A stretch of DNA of 22,781 nt, taken from the NCBI GenBank assembly GCA_002504525.1, contig DATD01000012.1:1-22781 (forward strand), written 5' to 3'. Below, one piece after another: positions 21,778-22,781 of the stretch. Each line of letters opens with the position of its first letter. Positions within the stretch are counted from its first letter, which is position 1. The position numbers and the translations under genes were made by a program. The notes beneath the pieces were generated by a model. That model searched no databases. It was not told the origin of the DNA and was given only the letters and a program-made list of their open reading frames with translations. The stretch comes from Methanomassiliicoccus sp. UBA345. Lineage in GTDB: Archaea > Thermoplasmatota > Thermoplasmata > Methanomassiliicoccales > Methanomassiliicoccaceae.

Positions 21778-21835
21778 CGCCGCTCCCCTGATGACAGCCT
21801 GGCGGAACCGCCTGACGGGTCATTTCCGGATAAGC

Positions 21836-21848
21836 AAAATATATAACC
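21836..21848 (+). promoter_or_regulatory. TATA box of the aIF5A gene
   Basis: AAAATATATAACC lies 30-40 nt before the ATG at 21878, giving a leader of only about ten nt. Confidence 0.65.
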
Positions 21849-21877
21849 TGGGTGCTATTTCCCTCATTGGATACACT

Positions 21878-22261
21878 ATGTGGACGCAGGCTGAGGTCAG
21901 GGAGCTCAAAGTTGGGCGTTACATGCTAATCGACGAGGAGCCCTGCAAGATCCTATCCATCGACACTTCCAAGCCGGGAAAGCACGGTGAGGCCAAGAGC
22001 CGGATCGACGCGGTCGGTCTGTTCGACGGCAAGAAGAGGAGCGTCGTTCATCCGGTGAAGCACAAGATCCAGGTGCCCATGATCGACAAGAGGAAGGGGC
22101 AGATTCTGGCAGTAATGGGGGACGAGGCCGAGATCATGGACCTGGAGACTTTCGAGAACTTCACCCTGCCGGTCGACCCGGAGCTGAAGGATTCCCTCCA
22201 GTCCGGCGAAGAGGTCCTCTACATGGTGGCGATGGGCAAGAGAAAGATCACCAAGGTCTGA
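21878..22261 (+). CDS. Translation initiation factor aIF5A (eIF5A/EF-P family)
   Basis: The product is 127 aa, standard archaeal length; the ATG 21878 gives the expected N-terminus, though the frame is open upstream. The N-terminal SH3-like domain carries the modification loop DTSKPGKHGEAK with K35, the residue that becomes deoxyhypusine or hypusine. The OB-fold C-terminal half includes HKIQVPMIDKRKGQI and LKDSLQSGEEVLYMVAMGKRK. It relieves ribosomes stalled on Pro-rich and similar sequences; the Pro-rich Nop5 tail next door is one such sequence. Polyamines from the AguBA route provide spermidine for the Lys modification, if the organism makes it; that link is inference. Confidence 0.97.
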   Translation: MWTQAEVRELKVGRYMLIDEEPCKILSIDTSKPGKHGEAKSRIDAVGLFDGKKRSVVHPVKHKIQVPMIDKRKGQILAVMGDEAEIMDLETFENFTLPVDPELKDSLQSGEEVLYMVAMGKRKITKV

Positions 22262-22291
22262 ACGACCTTTCTTTCTGAAACCGCGACCCTT

Positions 22292-22320
22292 CCGCCATCG
22301 GCGGGGTCCATTATTTTTAA
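22292..22320 (+). terminator. Terminator-like hairpin and T run after aIF5A
   Basis: CCGCC-ATC-GGCGG is followed by GGTCCA and then TTATTTTTAA. It lies between convergent genes. Archaea terminate mainly on T runs, so the run at 22311-22318 is the functional part. Confidence 0.5.
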
Positions 22321-22385
22321 TTCATCCAATGAGAAGGCCGACCGGCCGAGGCCATCGGAGCGGTCGGTGGGACAATGGCCGGGGC

Positions 22386-22781
22386 TCAGTCCTCGAGGAG
22401 GCTCTCGAGGACCGCCTGGCAATCGCAGGAGCGCTTCTCCGCATCGCTCTCGGACCTTGCCTCGGTGTATATGCGGAACAACGGCTCCGTTCCCGACGGG
22501 CGGACGAGCGTCCATCCTCCCTCGAACCAGATCTTGACGCCGTCGGTGGTGTCCACCCTCTCGCCGCGATAGTGCTCCACCAGACCGCTCAGGACGCTCT
22601 CCTTCCTCGCCTCCGGGCACGCCATCTTGCGCTTGTCCTGGCAGTACTGCGGGATGCCGTCCGCCAGATCCGACAGCGGCCCTTCGGACGCGATGATCTC
22701 CAGCAGCTTGGCCACCGTCATGGCGCCGTCGCGGCAGTACTGATGGCGCGGGAAGATGAGCCCGCCGTTCTCCTCGCCGCC
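22386..22781 (-). CDS. Phosphoglucosamine/phosphomannomutase, C-terminal part (5' end outside window)
   Basis: The frame runs 131 codons from the window edge to TGA at 22386-22388. It starts with GGEENGGLIFPRHQYCRDG, the sugar-recognition loop of alpha-D-phosphohexomutases, and contains RPSGTEPLFRIYTEA, the phosphate-binding loop of domain 4. The GGEENGG form is typical of archaeal phosphoglucosamine mutases (GlmM type) that make glucosamine-1-phosphate for UDP-GlcNAc, but phosphomannomutase cannot be excluded from this part. The catalytic Ser lies outside the window. The gene converges on the aIF5A gene. Confidence 0.92.
   Translation of the reverse strand, partial: GGEENGGLIFPRHQYCRDGAMTVAKLLEIIASEGPLSDLADGIPQYCQDKRKMACPEARKESVLSGLVEHYRGERVDTTDGVKIWFEGGWTLVRPSGTEPLFRIYTEARSESDAEKRSCDCQAVLESLLED

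Noticed and set aside
1..22781. CRISPR arrays, rRNA genes and complete tRNA genes
   Set aside because: No regularly spaced repeats and no conserved RNA cores were seen on either strand by eye; a covariance-model scan would be needed to exclude small RNAs.

Overview
The window looks like chromosome from a high-GC methanogenic archaeon, most likely of the Thermoplasmata/Methanomassiliicoccales type. Support: archaeal genes (Nop5, aIF5A), archaeal TATA boxes 25-30 nt upstream of starts or just before short leaders, and methanogen-associated families (DUF1638, an MsvR-like V4R regulator, the DUF39/NIL-ferredoxin homocysteine pair). The organism call is an inference; no rRNA or tRNA gene is visible. 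Layout: (1) 1-123 is the 3' end of a GC-rich gene, possibly a DDE transposase. (2) About 124-4965 is clearly more AT-rich than the rest and looks like an acquired island. It carries a 548-aa protein with a PD-(D/E)XK nuclease core, a possible structured RNA, a small membrane protein, and a secreted protein built like hedgehog proteins (signal peptide, beta-rich domain, Gly linker, C-terminal Hint domain) whose Hint catalytic set looks altered. (3) 4966-5349 is a short GC-rich stretch with strong palindromes and perhaps decayed transposase sequence. (4) 5350-6179 is a SWIM zinc-finger gene split by a frameshift exactly at a run of nine G. (5) 6324-9430 holds a PadR/HAAS-membrane-protein operon with a palindromic operator, then a winged-helix regulator divergent from a DUF1638 gene, with clustered inverted repeats between them. 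(6) 9550-12791 holds a GNAT acetyltransferase, a two-gene ABC exporter and a HEAT-repeat protein. (7) 12876-14803 is an aguB-aguA operon making putrescine from agmatine. (8) 14807-16389 (minus) is the homocysteine-biosynthesis pair. (9) 16647-18870 holds a small acidic protein, a radical SAM/SPASM enzyme and, convergent, the MsvR-like redox regulator. (10) 18994-20645 couples an MtnA-type isomerase to a class II aldolase, the two last steps of a 5'-deoxyadenosine or methylthioadenosine salvage shunt. (11) 20674-22781 holds nop5, the aIF5A gene and the 3' part of a phosphoglucosamine/phosphomannomutase gene. The right half is dense, ordinary metabolism. The left 6 kb is the accessory part and has the least explained genes. 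Strongest points for follow-up are the hedgehog-like Hint protein, the nine-G frameshift in the SWIM gene, the orphan nuclease-like island gene with its downstream structured intergenic region, and the acidic protein/SPASM enzyme/redox regulator cluster.
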